DNA from: JAIQFL01 sp035295745
Lineage (GTDB): Bacteria > Acidobacteriota > Terriglobia > Bryobacterales > Bryobacteraceae
Direction: 5' to 3'
NCBI GenBank assembly: GCA_035295745.1
Contig: DATGIL010000060.1
Coordinates: forward strand, 1 to 64,000
DNA length: 64,000 bases
Positions 51,985 to 60,707 of this stretch are shown here, piece after piece; the first letter of the stretch is position 1, and every line of letters starts with the position of its first letter. Under the pieces are notes generated by a model. The model ran no database searches and had not been told where the DNA came from. It worked only from the letters and a program-made list of their open reading frames with translations. The translations under genes were made by a program, and so were the position numbers.

Positions 51985-52693
51985 CGAGCCCCTGCCCGGG
52001 GTGGACACCTCGGAACTGCAGGGAAAGTTAATCGTGATCGAGGGTCCGGATGCGGTCGGACGGAGCACGCAGATCGCCCTGCTGCGGCAATGGCTCGAGC
52101 AGGAAGGACACGCGGTGCTCGACACCGGGATGGCGCGCTCGGCATTGGCGGGCAAGGGCATCAAGCTGGCCAAGCAGGGCAACACACTCGGCCCGATCAC
52201 GATGACGCTGTTTTACACCACGGATTTTGCCGACCGGCTGGAGAATGAAATTATCCCCGCGCTGCGAGCGGGTTTCGTGGTCCTGATCGACCGGTACATT
52301 TTCTCGATCATGGCGCGCGCGATCGCACGCGGCGAGGATCGCCGGTGGATCGAACAGGTGGCGGGATTCGCGCTGGTGCCCCACGCGGTCTATTATTTGC
52401 GCGCCGAAGTGCAGCACCTGGTGTCGCGCGTAGTCTTGGGACGGGGCGCTTTCGACTATTGGGAAAGCGGCATGGACTTACGTTTCGGCGCGGACATGTA
52501 CGAGAGCTTTGTTCGCTACCAGGCCCGCCTGATCAAGGCTCTCGACTCGATGGTGGAGCCCTACGGCTTCACGGTGATCGATGCGGGGCAAGGCATTCCG
52601 CAGATTTTCCGCGACCTGCAACGGCAGTTAGGACGGCTGCAACTGGGACGCGTGCGCGCCCGTAAACCGGCAACGAAAAAGGTCAGAAACTGA
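51953..52693 (+). CDS. Thymidylate kinase-like protein 2 with altered P-loop
   Basis: 246 aa paralogue of the preceding gene. The P-loop reads IEGPDAVGRSTQIALLRQWL: the Walker A Lys is Arg, and the Gly-Ser before it is Ala-Val-Gly. The DFADRLENEI and DRYIFSIMARAIARG motifs are conserved. Replacement of the Walker Lys usually abolishes or weakens ATP hydrolysis, so this subunit may be regulatory or use a different chemistry, perhaps as a heterodimer with its neighbour. It overlaps the preceding gene by 32 nt and the next as TGATG, so translational coupling is likely. Confidence 0.83.
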   Translation: MRKRPTLQFYNEPLPGVDTSELQGKLIVIEGPDAVGRSTQIALLRQWLEQEGHAVLDTGMARSALAGKGIKLAKQGNTLGPITMTLFYTTDFADRLENEIIPALRAGFVVLIDRYIFSIMARAIARGEDRRWIEQVAGFALVPHAVYYLRAEVQHLVSRVVLGRGAFDYWESGMDLRFGADMYESFVRYQARLIKALDSMVEPYGFTVIDAGQGIPQIFRDLQRQLGRLQLGRVRARKPATKKVRN

Positions 52694-53181
52694 TGCAAAT
52701 TTACCTGCTACGGCACGGAATCGCACATGATGCCAACCCCGGCCAGCCCGATTCGGAGCGAGCTTTGACGGACGAGGGCCGCGAGAAATTACGCCGGGTC
52801 CTGAAACGCGCACGGCTGGCGGGAGCTACACCGGAGGTGATTCTCTCCAGCCCCTATCGGCGCGCGGTGGAGACGGCCGACGTCGCGGCGGAGGTGTTGG
52901 GGTATGAGGGAAAAGTGATGCGGACGCGCGCCCTGGTCCCGGAAGCGTCGCCATTCGACGCGTGGGATGAGATCCGGTCGCGAAAGGGCGAGAAATCAAT
53001 TCTGCTGGCGAGCCACGAGCCGCTGATGAGCTCGATGGTGGCCTTCCTGCTCGAAAGCCCGGCAATGCAGGTAGACATGAAGAAGGCTGCGCTGGTACGG
53101 GTGGACTGCGAGCGACTCGGCCCGGAGCCGCGCGGCGTGCTGAAGTGGATGATTACGCCGTCGCTGGCCTCAGCGGAATAG
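52693..53181 (+). CDS. sixA: SixA-type phosphohistidine phosphatase
   Basis: 162 aa, histidine phosphatase superfamily. The RHG motif in MQIYLLRHGIAHDANPGQPD carries the phospho-acceptor His, followed by LTDEGREKL. The second active-site segment is ILLASHEPLMSSMVAFLL (His), with SSPYRRAVETADV in between. SixA removes phosphate from phospho-His in HPt/PTS proteins. It is translationally coupled to the upstream kinase-like gene, an unusual partnership. The TGATG overlap fixes the start. Confidence 0.9.
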   Translation: MQIYLLRHGIAHDANPGQPDSERALTDEGREKLRRVLKRARLAGATPEVILSSPYRRAVETADVAAEVLGYEGKVMRTRALVPEASPFDAWDEIRSRKGEKSILLASHEPLMSSMVAFLLESPAMQVDMKKAALVRVDCERLGPEPRGVLKWMITPSLASAE

Positions 53182-53221
53182 TCCGCCCCTTGGTAACCCT
53201 GGCTGCTACGATCGAACGAAG

Positions 53222-54283
53222 ATGAAATTTGCCAAGGCAACTGAAAAGTACGAAGCGTGGCTCAGCCGCCACCTGAAAATTGTTCCGGCCGACCTGAATC
53301 TGAAGCACGAACAGATGCGCCTGGCGCCGTTTCCTTTCCTGCGCGCCACTTACTATCGATGGGCGCAGACCTGGGAAGATGTCTGCGGCGCGGCCGCGCG
53401 CGGCCCTCGCGTGTTGGGTGTTGGCGACCTTCACGTGGAGAACTTCGGAACCTGGCGCGACGTCGAGGGGCGGCTCATCTGGGGCATCAACGATTTCGAC
53501 GAGGCCTCGCGGATGCCGTACACGAATGACTTGATTCGTCTCGCCACCAGCGCCCTGGTTGCACAAATTCCGTGCGATCTGGAGGCGGGAATGGCGGCCA
53601 TTCTGCGAGGATACGCGGCGGCGTTGCAGGCAGGCGGGCGTCCCTTCGCGCTGGCGGAACATCACCCCGCACTGCGCGAGATGGCTGTGCATCGTCTGCA
53701 TGACCCGGAGGCCTACTGGGCGAAACTGCACGCGCTGCCCGATTTTCATGGTGAAGTTCCCGTCGGCGTGACCAAAGCAATCGACAAAATGATGCCCGAG
53801 CGCGGCGTTGAGTGGAAAGTGACCCATCGTGTCGCCGGCTTGGGGAGTCTGGGACGCGAGCGCTATGTAGCCATTGCTGATTGGCGCGGCGGATCGGTGG
53901 CACGCGAGGCCAAAGCACTGGCGCCGTCCGCGTGTGTCTGGGCGAAAGAGGGGAAAGGCTCGGCGCCGATTCTCTATCAGGAGATTCTCGATCACTCGGT
54001 GCGGTCCCGCGACCCGTTCGTCGCATTACAGAAGCGATGGATCGTGCGCCGCCTGGCCCCAGACTGTTCGAGAATCGAGCTTTCGGCGCTCCCGCGCGAA
54101 CGCGACGAGCTGCGTCTGCTGCAAGCTATGGGATGGGAAACGGCCAACATTCATCTGGGCAGCGCGAAGGCGCCGACCCTGCTGGCCGACCTGAAGAAGC
54201 GTCCGGCAGACTGGCTGCTGGAGACGGCACGTAAGATGGAAAAGGCGGTTCGCGCCGATTTCGAGAGTTACTCCACCCGGTAG
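53222..54283 (+). CDS. DUF2252 family protein
   Basis: 353 aa. The N-terminal KYEAWLSRHLKIVPADLNLKHEQM leads to the hallmark GVGDLHVENFGTWRD (residues about 66-80) and GINDFDEASRMPYTNDLIRLATS. The arrangement GDxHxxNF...DFD resembles the catalytic and metal-binding loops of aminoglycoside-phosphotransferase/kinase-like folds, and DUF2252 is often related to them. No biochemical function is established to my knowledge. It follows sixA by 40 bp and its end overlaps the convergent guaB by 16 nt, so it is the last gene of the kinase-SixA group. Confidence 0.85.
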   Translation: MKFAKATEKYEAWLSRHLKIVPADLNLKHEQMRLAPFPFLRATYYRWAQTWEDVCGAAARGPRVLGVGDLHVENFGTWRDVEGRLIWGINDFDEASRMPYTNDLIRLATSALVAQIPCDLEAGMAAILRGYAAALQAGGRPFALAEHHPALREMAVHRLHDPEAYWAKLHALPDFHGEVPVGVTKAIDKMMPERGVEWKVTHRVAGLGSLGRERYVAIADWRGGSVAREAKALAPSACVWAKEGKGSAPILYQEILDHSVRSRDPFVALQKRWIVRRLAPDCSRIELSALPRERDELRLLQAMGWETANIHLGSAKAPTLLADLKKRPADWLLETARKMEKAVRADFESYSTR

Positions 54284-55722
54284 TTGGGCGCTTCCTTGGT
54301 GATGATCACGTCGTGAACGTGGCTCTCGCGCAGACCCGCGCTGGAGACCCGCAGGAAACGCGCCTTGTGCTGCAATTCGCGAACGTCGCTCGCCCCGCAA
54401 TAGCCCATTCCCGAACGTAGGCCGCCGACCAACTGGTACACCAGGTCGGCGAGCGGCCCCTTGGCAGCGACGCGCCCTTCGATTCCTTCGGGGACCAGTT
54501 TGGAATTGGGATCCTGCGAATAGCGGTCGGCGTTGCCTTGTGCCATGGCGCCCATGGACCCCATGCCGCGGTACGTCTTGAAGGTGCGCCCCTGGAAGAG
54601 GATGGTTTCGCCGGGGCTCTCGTCGGTTCCGGCAAGCAGGCTTCCGATCATCACGCAGTCGGCGCCGGCGGCGATGGCTTTGGTGATATCCCCGGAATAC
54701 TTGATGCCGCCATCCGCAATCAGCGGCACGCTGGCTTCGCGACAGGCGCGCGAGCACTCGGTGATCGCGGTAATCTGCGGCACGCCGGCTCCCGAGACCA
54801 CTCGCGTAGTGCAGATGGAACCGGGACCGATGCCCACCTTGATACCGTCGACCCCCAGCGAGATCAACTCGCGAGCGCCCTCGTAGGTCGCCACGTTGCC
54901 GGTGATCAACTGAACTTCAGGCAAGCGGCTCTTGATCGTCTTCACCGCGGCCATGACGCGCGCGCTATGGCCATGCGCGGTATCGATGGCGAGCACGTCG
55001 ACTTTGCGTGCGACCAGTTCCTGGGCGCGCTCGAGGAAATCGCCGGTAGCGCCGATGGCCGCGCCCACACGCAGACGGCCCTGGCGGTCCTTGGCGGAAT
55101 TCGGGTACTTGAGCTTTTTCTGAATGTCCTTGACCGTGATCAGGCCCTTCAGATTAAACTGGTCGTCGACCACCAACAACTTTTCGACGCGGTGCTTGTG
55201 CAGGATCGCTTCGGCCTGTTCCAAAGTGGTGCCGACAGCCACCGTGACGAGATTTTCCTTGGTCATCACCTCGGAGATAGGAAGGTCGAAACGGTTTTCG
55301 AATCGCAGGTCGCGATTGGTGAGGATGCCTACCAGTTTGCCGTTTTTGGTCACGGGCACACCGGAGATGCGGTAACGCGTCATCAGCGCTTGCGCATCCG
55401 AGATGGACGCGTCGGGGCCAATGGTGATGGGGTCCACGATCATCCCGCTTTCGCTGCGTTTCACGCGGTCGACCTCTTCGGCCTGGCGCGCAATCGAGAG
55501 ATTGCGATGGATAATTCCGATACCGCCCTGCTGCGCGAGCGCGATTGCCAGATGCGACTCCGACACGGTGTCCATGGCGGCGGAAACGATGGGGATGTTG
55601 AGTCCGATCTGGCGGGTAAGGCAGGTGCGGGTGTCCACTTCGGCTGGCACGACTTCGCTAAAGGCCGGTTCGAGCAATACATCGTCGAAAGTGAGGCCTT
55701 CGGTGAGTACGTCTTGAATCAT
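54268..55722 (-). CDS. guaB: Inosine-5'-monophosphate dehydrogenase
   Basis: 484 aa. Oxidises IMP to XMP with NAD, the first committed step to GMP. It begins MIQDVLTEGLTFDDVLLEPAFSEVVP, with two CBS domains at about residues 95-205 (ISDAQALMTRYRISGVPVT, TLEQAEAILHKHRVEKLLVVD). The catalytic loop GIGPGSICTTRVVSGAGVPQ holds the active-site Cys near 303. The C-terminal mobile flap YRGMGSMGAM is also present. ATG 55722 is chosen although the frame is open to 55800. An inverted repeat CATAGG/CCTATG surrounds the start (55719-55739) and may influence expression. Confidence 0.96.
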   Translation of the reverse strand: MIQDVLTEGLTFDDVLLEPAFSEVVPAEVDTRTCLTRQIGLNIPIVSAAMDTVSESHLAIALAQQGGIGIIHRNLSIARQAEEVDRVKRSESGMIVDPITIGPDASISDAQALMTRYRISGVPVTKNGKLVGILTNRDLRFENRFDLPISEVMTKENLVTVAVGTTLEQAEAILHKHRVEKLLVVDDQFNLKGLITVKDIQKKLKYPNSAKDRQGRLRVGAAIGATGDFLERAQELVARKVDVLAIDTAHGHSARVMAAVKTIKSRLPEVQLITGNVATYEGARELISLGVDGIKVGIGPGSICTTRVVSGAGVPQITAITECSRACREASVPLIADGGIKYSGDITKAIAAGADCVMIGSLLAGTDESPGETILFQGRTFKTYRGMGSMGAMAQGNADRYSQDPNSKLVPEGIEGRVAAKGPLADLVYQLVGGLRSGMGYCGASDVRELQHKARFLRVSSAGLRESHVHDVIITKEAPNYRVE

Positions 55723-56017
55723 AGGGTGATTCTTCCTATGATAACGTAGCGCGGCACTGCGGCGCTGAACGCTCATGGCCTGGGATGTGCGTAAACGCAA
55801 CGGCGAGCAGGAGGGTCCTCACGGCGGAGGCCGCAAAGGCGCGGAGAGAAACGCGTCAGAAGACAGTGGAACATTGAGACGCCGGACGGGCTCGGCGCGA
55901 TGTGTGTTGACCTGTTGGATTCCTTCGCACGATTCAGACGCCTCCACACCGGTCCATCCGATTTGAGACCGCCACGATGCTCACCGCCGGTACCTGGCTT
56001 CGGGTAATCTGTTAGCC

Positions 56018-58114
56018 ATGCGTTTCCTGGGAGTCGCGATCGCGGCAATATCCGTTCTGCCGGGCTTTTCGCAGGAGTGGCCCGCATACGGCAACGATCC
56101 GGGCGGCATGAAGTACTCACCGCTGCGACAGATCCATCGCGCCAACGTCGACCAATTGCACCGTGCGTGGACCTATCACACCGGCGAACCCGATCGCCCG
56201 TTCGAAGCCACTCCTCTCGTGGTAGACGGGCGAATGTATCTCTCCACACCGGGCGGACGCGTAGTCGCGCTGGCGCCGGAGACGGGCAAAGTCGTTTGGA
56301 GCTACGATCCGCAGGTGCGGCAGCCACGCACCAATCGCGGTGTGTCCTACTGGCCGGGCGGGAAGGGAGTCGCACCGCGCGTGATTGTCGCCACCACGGA
56401 CGCGCGCCTGATCGCACTCGACGCCGCGTCCGGTAAGCGCGTCGAGAGCTTCGGCGACAATGGCGAGGTCAATCTGCGCGCCGGCGTCGCCGATCATTTT
56501 CCGAATGCCACATACGCCATCACGTCGCCGCCCGCGATCTATCGCGATCTCGCGATCGTCGGACCGAACACGCCCGAAGGACCGTCGAAAGGGCCGAGCG
56601 GCGATCCACGAGCCTTCGACGTGCGCACGGGCAAGCTGGTATGGCGCTTCCACACCGTGCCGCAACCGGGCGAGCCGGGCAATGAGACTTGGGGCCCGGA
56701 TGGCTGGAAGGACCGCTCCGGCCCGAGCCTGTGGGGGCCGATCACGGTCGACACCACCCGGGGACTGGTCTTCCTCTCGGTAGGCAATCCCGCCGACAGC
56801 TTCTACGGCGGCGACCGCAAAGGCGCCAATCTTTATTCGGACTGCATAGTGGCGCTCGACGCGGCTACCGGCAAGCTTCGCTGGTATCACCAACTGGTGC
56901 ATCACGACATCTTCGATTACGACGCACCCGCCGGACCCGCGCTCGTGGAGGCGGTACGCAATGGGCGCAAGATTCCGGCCGTCGCGCAGATCACCAAGAT
57001 GGGGCTGCTGTTCGTGCTCGATCGTCTCACCGGCGAGCCGGTCTACGGCGAGGAGGAGCGTCCGGTGCCCAAGAGCGATATCCCGGGTGAAGAGTCGTGG
57101 CCGACGCAGCCTTTTCCATTGAAACCGCCGCCGCTCGCGCGGATCCGGATGACGCGCGACGAAGTGACGAAACGAACTCCCGAAGCTGAGCGCTATTGCC
57201 GCGAGTTGTTCGACCAGCTTCACGGCGCCGCTCTGTACACACCGTTCGACAGCCGCAAAACGCTGGTCTTTCCGGGCTCGATGGGTGGAGGCAACTGGGG
57301 CGGCGTCTCGTTCGATCCGACGCTCGGCTACATCTTCGTCAACACTACGAGCCTGGGCGGCATGGGCCACCTCGTTCCGGCGCCCGGCAACGCGCTGGTG
57401 CCGTATCGGAATGAGAGCGGATATGCGCGCTTCACGGACCAGGATCACTATCCCTGCCAGCAGCCGCCCTGGGGCGAACTGAGCGCTGTGGACACGAAAA
57501 CGGGCGACGTCGCTTGGCGGGTCCCCCTCGGGAATTTCGACGAGCTGGGGATGAAGGACACCGGGACACCGAATGTAGGTGGAAGCATGGCGACGGCGGG
57601 CGGACTGGTGTTCGTGGCAGCGACCAGCGACGCTCGCTTACGCGCCTTCGACTCACGCACTGGCGCGGAAGTCTGGTCGGCACGACTGGACGCTACCGGT
57701 AATGCAACGCCGATCAGCTATATGGGCCGCGATGGCAAGCAATATGTGGTGATCGCGGCCGGCGGTCCGGCAAATTTGCGCAATGTCGGGAACATGGCGG
57801 CGAATCATGCGGACACGCTGATCGCCTTCTCGCTGGGCGGGAAGGATGAATCTGGGCCGCGTGAGGTGACGGCGATGCCGGCGGCGACTGCGCCTTCGGT
57901 GAGTGGGGAACTCCCGGAAGCGCCGGGCAAGGCGCTCGTGGTGCGCGTCTGCAGCGAATGCCACGGGGTGGAGACTTTCGCGCGCAGTCGCATGAGCGGG
58001 GAGAGATGGAAGGTAGAGGTCGACGACATGCTCGGACGCGGCGCCGCGGCGAATGCGGATGAGGTCAAGGCGATCGTGGAGTATCTCACTGTGAATCTGG
58101 GAGCGCGCAAGTAA
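56018..58114 (+). CDS. PQQ-dependent dehydrogenase with C-terminal cytochrome c
   Basis: 698 aa periplasmic quinohaemoprotein-like enzyme. Signal peptide MRFLGVAIAAISVLPGFS. An eight-bladed propeller shows recurring W-motif units (VVALAPETGKVVWSYD, LIALDAASGKRVESFGD, IVALDAATGKLRWYHQ, LSAVDTKTGDVAWRV, LRAFDSRTGAEVWSA). The opening EWPAYGNDPGGMKYSPLRQI is typical of glucose/alcohol-type PQQ dehydrogenases. The C-terminus has one haem c site CSECHG (residues about 645-649), so electrons pass directly to a c-type haem. The substrate is not predictable. A stretch of G-tracts lies just after the stop. Confidence 0.92.
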   Translation: MRFLGVAIAAISVLPGFSQEWPAYGNDPGGMKYSPLRQIHRANVDQLHRAWTYHTGEPDRPFEATPLVVDGRMYLSTPGGRVVALAPETGKVVWSYDPQVRQPRTNRGVSYWPGGKGVAPRVIVATTDARLIALDAASGKRVESFGDNGEVNLRAGVADHFPNATYAITSPPAIYRDLAIVGPNTPEGPSKGPSGDPRAFDVRTGKLVWRFHTVPQPGEPGNETWGPDGWKDRSGPSLWGPITVDTTRGLVFLSVGNPADSFYGGDRKGANLYSDCIVALDAATGKLRWYHQLVHHDIFDYDAPAGPALVEAVRNGRKIPAVAQITKMGLLFVLDRLTGEPVYGEEERPVPKSDIPGEESWPTQPFPLKPPPLARIRMTRDEVTKRTPEAERYCRELFDQLHGAALYTPFDSRKTLVFPGSMGGGNWGGVSFDPTLGYIFVNTTSLGGMGHLVPAPGNALVPYRNESGYARFTDQDHYPCQQPPWGELSAVDTKTGDVAWRVPLGNFDELGMKDTGTPNVGGSMATAGGLVFVAATSDARLRAFDSRTGAEVWSARLDATGNATPISYMGRDGKQYVVIAAGGPANLRNVGNMAANHADTLIAFSLGGKDESGPREVTAMPAATAPSVSGELPEAPGKALVVRVCSECHGVETFARSRMSGERWKVEVDDMLGRGAAANADEVKAIVEYLTVNLGARK

Positions 58115-58124
58115 CTCAGTCGGC

Positions 58125-58142
58125 AGAGGTGGCGCAAACACC
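58125..58142 (+). repeat. Two-hairpin dispersed repeat, partial copy
   Basis: AGAGGTGGCGCAAACACC matches the outer GTGGCGCAAACAC part of the element at 44928-44977 and 26411-26437, then continues into the G-tract. Only part of hairpin 2 is present. Confidence 0.4.
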
Positions 58143-58149
58143 TTGAAAG

Positions 58150-58176
58150 CAGGGGTTGGGGGTTAGGGGTTGGGGG
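58150..58176 (+). repeat. G-tract repeat, quadruplex-type
   Basis: Four runs G4, G5, G4, G5 separated by TT, TTA and TT (58152-58176), preceded by GC. This is a textbook intramolecular G-quadruplex pattern. A near-identical sequence occurs on the minus strand at 30071-30103. It lies between two convergent genes, where it may hinder transcription read-through. Confidence 0.7.
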
Positions 58177-58190
58177 TTCGCGGCGTCACA

Positions 58191-59285
58191 TCACTCTGTA
58201 TTGCGAATCGCAGCGATCGCATTCAGCAGCCGCTGCACGTCAGCCTCAAAAATGCGTCCAATGGTACCGATGCGGAAACATGCCTCCTGTGACAGCTTGC
58301 CAGGATAGATGACACAACCGGCCTCGCTGAGTTGCTGGTAGAACTCCTCGAAGCGGAATTCCAGATCGGCGGGATAGCGGTAAGTGGTAATGATGTAGCT
58401 CCGATCTTCGGGAGCGAGGTACGCTTCGAAGCCCATCGCAACCATTCCCTTTACCAGCAGTTCCTGATTGCGGCGGTAACGAGCTGCACGTCCGGGGACA
58501 CCACCTTCCGCTTCCAATTCGAGCAGCGCCTGATGGAATGCCAACAGCGCGTGCGTGGGCGGCGTGAAGCGAAACTGCCCATCGCTCTCAAGCCCGGCCC
58601 ACTGGGCATGCAGATCGAGACTCAGAGTTCTCGACTGTCCCTTGGCCGCGACCAGCGCCGTTCGACGCGCCAGAACGAACGCGAAGCCGGGCACGCCTTC
58701 GATGCACTTGTTCGCCGAGGAGATCAGAAAATCGGCGTGCACAACCTCCATGCCAATCGGAATCGCGCCGAAGCTGCTCATCGCGTCCACGATGTAAGCA
58801 GCGCCCGCACCCGCCACTATCTCGCCGATCTCCTCGACAGGGTTCAGAATGCCTGTGGTGGTCTCGCAATGAACGATGGCGACATGCGTCGGCGGCGCCT
58901 TTGCCAGGCGAGCCGACACCTCCCCAGGCGAGATGCGTCGATTCTCCGGCGCCTCCATGACCTCGGTGACGATGCCGTGAATGCGGGCGATCTGCGCGAT
59001 ACGCCGGCCATAGGCGCCATTCACCAGGACCAGCAATCGGCCATCGCGTGGAATGGCGGATGAGATCACCGATTCGATGGCGAACGTCCCACTGCCCTGC
59101 ATGAGGACACACTCGTAGCCGCTCACCGTCGTTGCCTCGCCGATTGCCAGCAGGCGGCGCCGAATCTCGCGGACCACGGCCAGAAAATCGCGGTCGCGCG
59201 AGCCGGCATCGCGCAGCATGGCGGACTTCACCGTGGCGCTGGTGGTCAGCGGCCCCGGTGTGAACAGCAGGGGATCTGCGCTCAC
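58191..59285 (-). CDS. phnW: 2-aminoethylphosphonate--pyruvate transaminase
   Basis: 364 aa PLP enzyme of fold type I that converts 2-aminoethylphosphonate and pyruvate to phosphonoacetaldehyde and alanine. It begins with the PhnW-type LLFTPGPLTTSATVKSAML. The residues around the PLP Lys read ISSANKCIEGVPGFAFVLAR (Lys near 192), preceded by the cofactor Asp in YIVDAMSSFGA. Length and motifs match PhnW rather than alanine-glyoxylate transaminases. No phnX, phnA or phosphonate transporter is in the window, so its partner enzyme must be elsewhere. GTG start at 59285. Confidence 0.88.
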   Translation of the reverse strand: MSADPLLFTPGPLTTSATVKSAMLRDAGSRDRDFLAVVREIRRRLLAIGEATTVSGYECVLMQGSGTFAIESVISSAIPRDGRLLVLVNGAYGRRIAQIARIHGIVTEVMEAPENRRISPGEVSARLAKAPPTHVAIVHCETTTGILNPVEEIGEIVAGAGAAYIVDAMSSFGAIPIGMEVVHADFLISSANKCIEGVPGFAFVLARRTALVAAKGQSRTLSLDLHAQWAGLESDGQFRFTPPTHALLAFHQALLELEAEGGVPGRAARYRRNQELLVKGMVAMGFEAYLAPEDRSYIITTYRYPADLEFRFEEFYQQLSEAGCVIYPGKLSQEACFRIGTIGRIFEADVQRLLNAIAAIRNTE

Positions 59286-59312
59286 GGATATACCCTCGGT
59301 CTTCAGGCTCTC

Positions 59313-59774
59313 CTACTTCGGCGGTTGAAGCAACCCAATGGTATTGCCGTCGATATCGGCGAGCCATGCGAATGTGCCGGTCGGGATCTTGATCGGCGGG
59401 ACCACCACTCTCCCGCCGAGCGCCACGGCCTTATCCAGGTATGCTTTCACATCGTCCACTTCGACATAGAACATCGTGTAGTGTTCCGGCTCGTGGCCGA
59501 GCGACGTGATGTGTCCCGGAACACCCTTGCCGCTGCCGGTCTCAATGGACCCGGCCGGACCCGGCTGAATCTTCCAGCCGAACAGTTCCGAGAAGAACTT
59601 ATCCGTCTTGGCACGGTCACGGCACCCGATCTCAAAATGCACAACAGGTTGTCCCACGTTTTTTCCTCCAGGCTGAGTTGAGTCTTGCGATTGGCCGCAA
59701 AGTGGTATCGCCGCGGTCACCATCGTCAGAGCCGCACGACGGGTATACAAGTTCGCAGATCGAACGTCGTCCAT
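59313..59774 (-). CDS. VOC-family (glyoxalase-like) protein, exported
   Basis: 153 aa. An N-terminal signal-like region (YTRRAALTMVTAAIPLCGQ) with an Arg-Arg pair suggests Tat or Sec export. One vicinal-oxygen-chelate domain follows: VVHFEIGCRDRAKTDKFFSELFGWKI, HYTMFYVEVDDVKAYLDKAVALGGRVVVPPIKIP, TGTFAWLADIDGNTIGLLQ. The first metal His and the final region are consistent with the fold, but activity is unknown. It overlaps the end of the AraC gene by 49 nt, so it is the last gene of the rhamnosidase-regulator operon. Confidence 0.85.
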   Translation of the reverse strand: MDDVRSANLYTRRAALTMVTAAIPLCGQSQDSTQPGGKNVGQPVVHFEIGCRDRAKTDKFFSELFGWKIQPGPAGSIETGSGKGVPGHITSLGHEPEHYTMFYVEVDDVKAYLDKAVALGGRVVVPPIKIPTGTFAWLADIDGNTIGLLQPPK

Positions 59775-60700
59775 CCTATTTCCTCCGGTAAGCGCACGAA
59801 CATCTCCATGGCGGGCAGGTCGGCGGGCTCGTAGCTGCCCGCGGGAAGCCAGATCCGGTACAGATAGTTCCAGGCGCGGCCCACCTCGCCGAGATCTCCA
59901 ACGCAGTGGATCGCAACGATCTGCTGGGGTTCGAAATCGCGCATGCTGAGAGCGGCCTCATCGCACTCCGACTGGGTAGGGAGGGCAGGCTCCGCCGACC
60001 GGCCACGCGAGTGGATGATGTCGCCCAGAATCCCGCCGGGCTGCTGCGGGAACGCCACGCCCAGATCGTACCGGCAATTCTCGGCGGGCGTGATGGCGGG
60101 GTCGTCCAGAGACATACCGATGACGACCACGCTGCGCAGATCGGTGCCCCGCTTCGCGATCCATGCGATGAGCGCGTGGTAAGCATCCACCAGGCGTGTG
60201 CTGGCGTAAGGCGCGTAGATGCGGCTGTAGACATAGCGTAAGGCATTGCATGTCTGGACGCGCACGCACGCGTTTTTCGCCGCGGCCTTCCAACTCTGCA
60301 ACTCTTCTACAGTTTGCTGCGGAGGCATCTCCGGCACTTTGCAAATCTTGCTTTTTTGCAGAGGGCTTCGACGGTCCCAGGAACTGGCGGTGCAGCCGAA
60401 GTGATTCTTGAATGCGCGAGAGAATTCCGCGGTGCCCGCGAAGCCGGCCTCGAGAGCGGCGTCGGTGATGCGCTTGCCGGGCGATGTCTTCAATAGCAGG
60501 GCGGCCCGCTCCAACCGCACACGGCGCACGTGGCTGTTCAGCGTCTCGCCCGTGATGCCCTGAAAGATACGGTGGAAGTGAAAGGGCGAGAACGCTGCGA
60601 TGCCGGACAAGCGCGCCAGCGACAGATCGCCATCAAGATGCCCGGAGATGTAGTCGAGTACACGATTGACCTTGATCTGATAGTGCTCCTTGCGCGGCAT
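59726..60700 (-). CDS. AraC-family regulator with GyrI-like ligand domain
   Basis: 324 aa. The N-terminal double helix-turn-helix is clear: VNRVLDYISGHLDGDLSLARLSGIAAFSPFHFHRIFQGITGETL and ITDAALEAGFAGTAEFSRAFKNHFGCTASSW. A linker leads to a C-terminal GyrI/effector-binding (SOUL-like) domain with YSRIYAPYASTRLVDAYHALIAWI, VGMSLDD-type strands and FVRLPEEIGWTTFDLRTCIPV. Such regulators (Rob/SoxS-like arrangement) bind small ligands. It lies seven nt after the rhamnosidase stop and overlaps the VOC gene, so it may control the operon it sits in. Confidence 0.9.
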   Translation of the reverse strand: MPRKEHYQIKVNRVLDYISGHLDGDLSLARLSGIAAFSPFHFHRIFQGITGETLNSHVRRVRLERAALLLKTSPGKRITDAALEAGFAGTAEFSRAFKNHFGCTASSWDRRSPLQKSKICKVPEMPPQQTVEELQSWKAAAKNACVRVQTCNALRYVYSRIYAPYASTRLVDAYHALIAWIAKRGTDLRSVVVIGMSLDDPAITPAENCRYDLGVAFPQQPGGILGDIIHSRGRSAEPALPTQSECDEAALSMRDFEPQQIVAIHCVGDLGEVGRAWNYLYRIWLPAGSYEPADLPAMEMFVRLPEEIGWTTFDLRTCIPVVRL

Positions 60701-60707
60701 CGATCGA

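Noticed and set aside
54538..55749. 403-codon plus-strand open frame
   Set aside because: Antisense to guaB, which is unambiguous.
55775..55966. 63-codon frame upstream of the PQQ dehydrogenase
   Set aside because: Polar, low-complexity composition, no Shine-Dalgarno, and it overlaps the guaB promoter region.
56117..57448. 443-codon minus-strand open frame
   Set aside because: Antisense to the PQQ dehydrogenase, whose propeller motifs and haem site prove the plus strand is coding.
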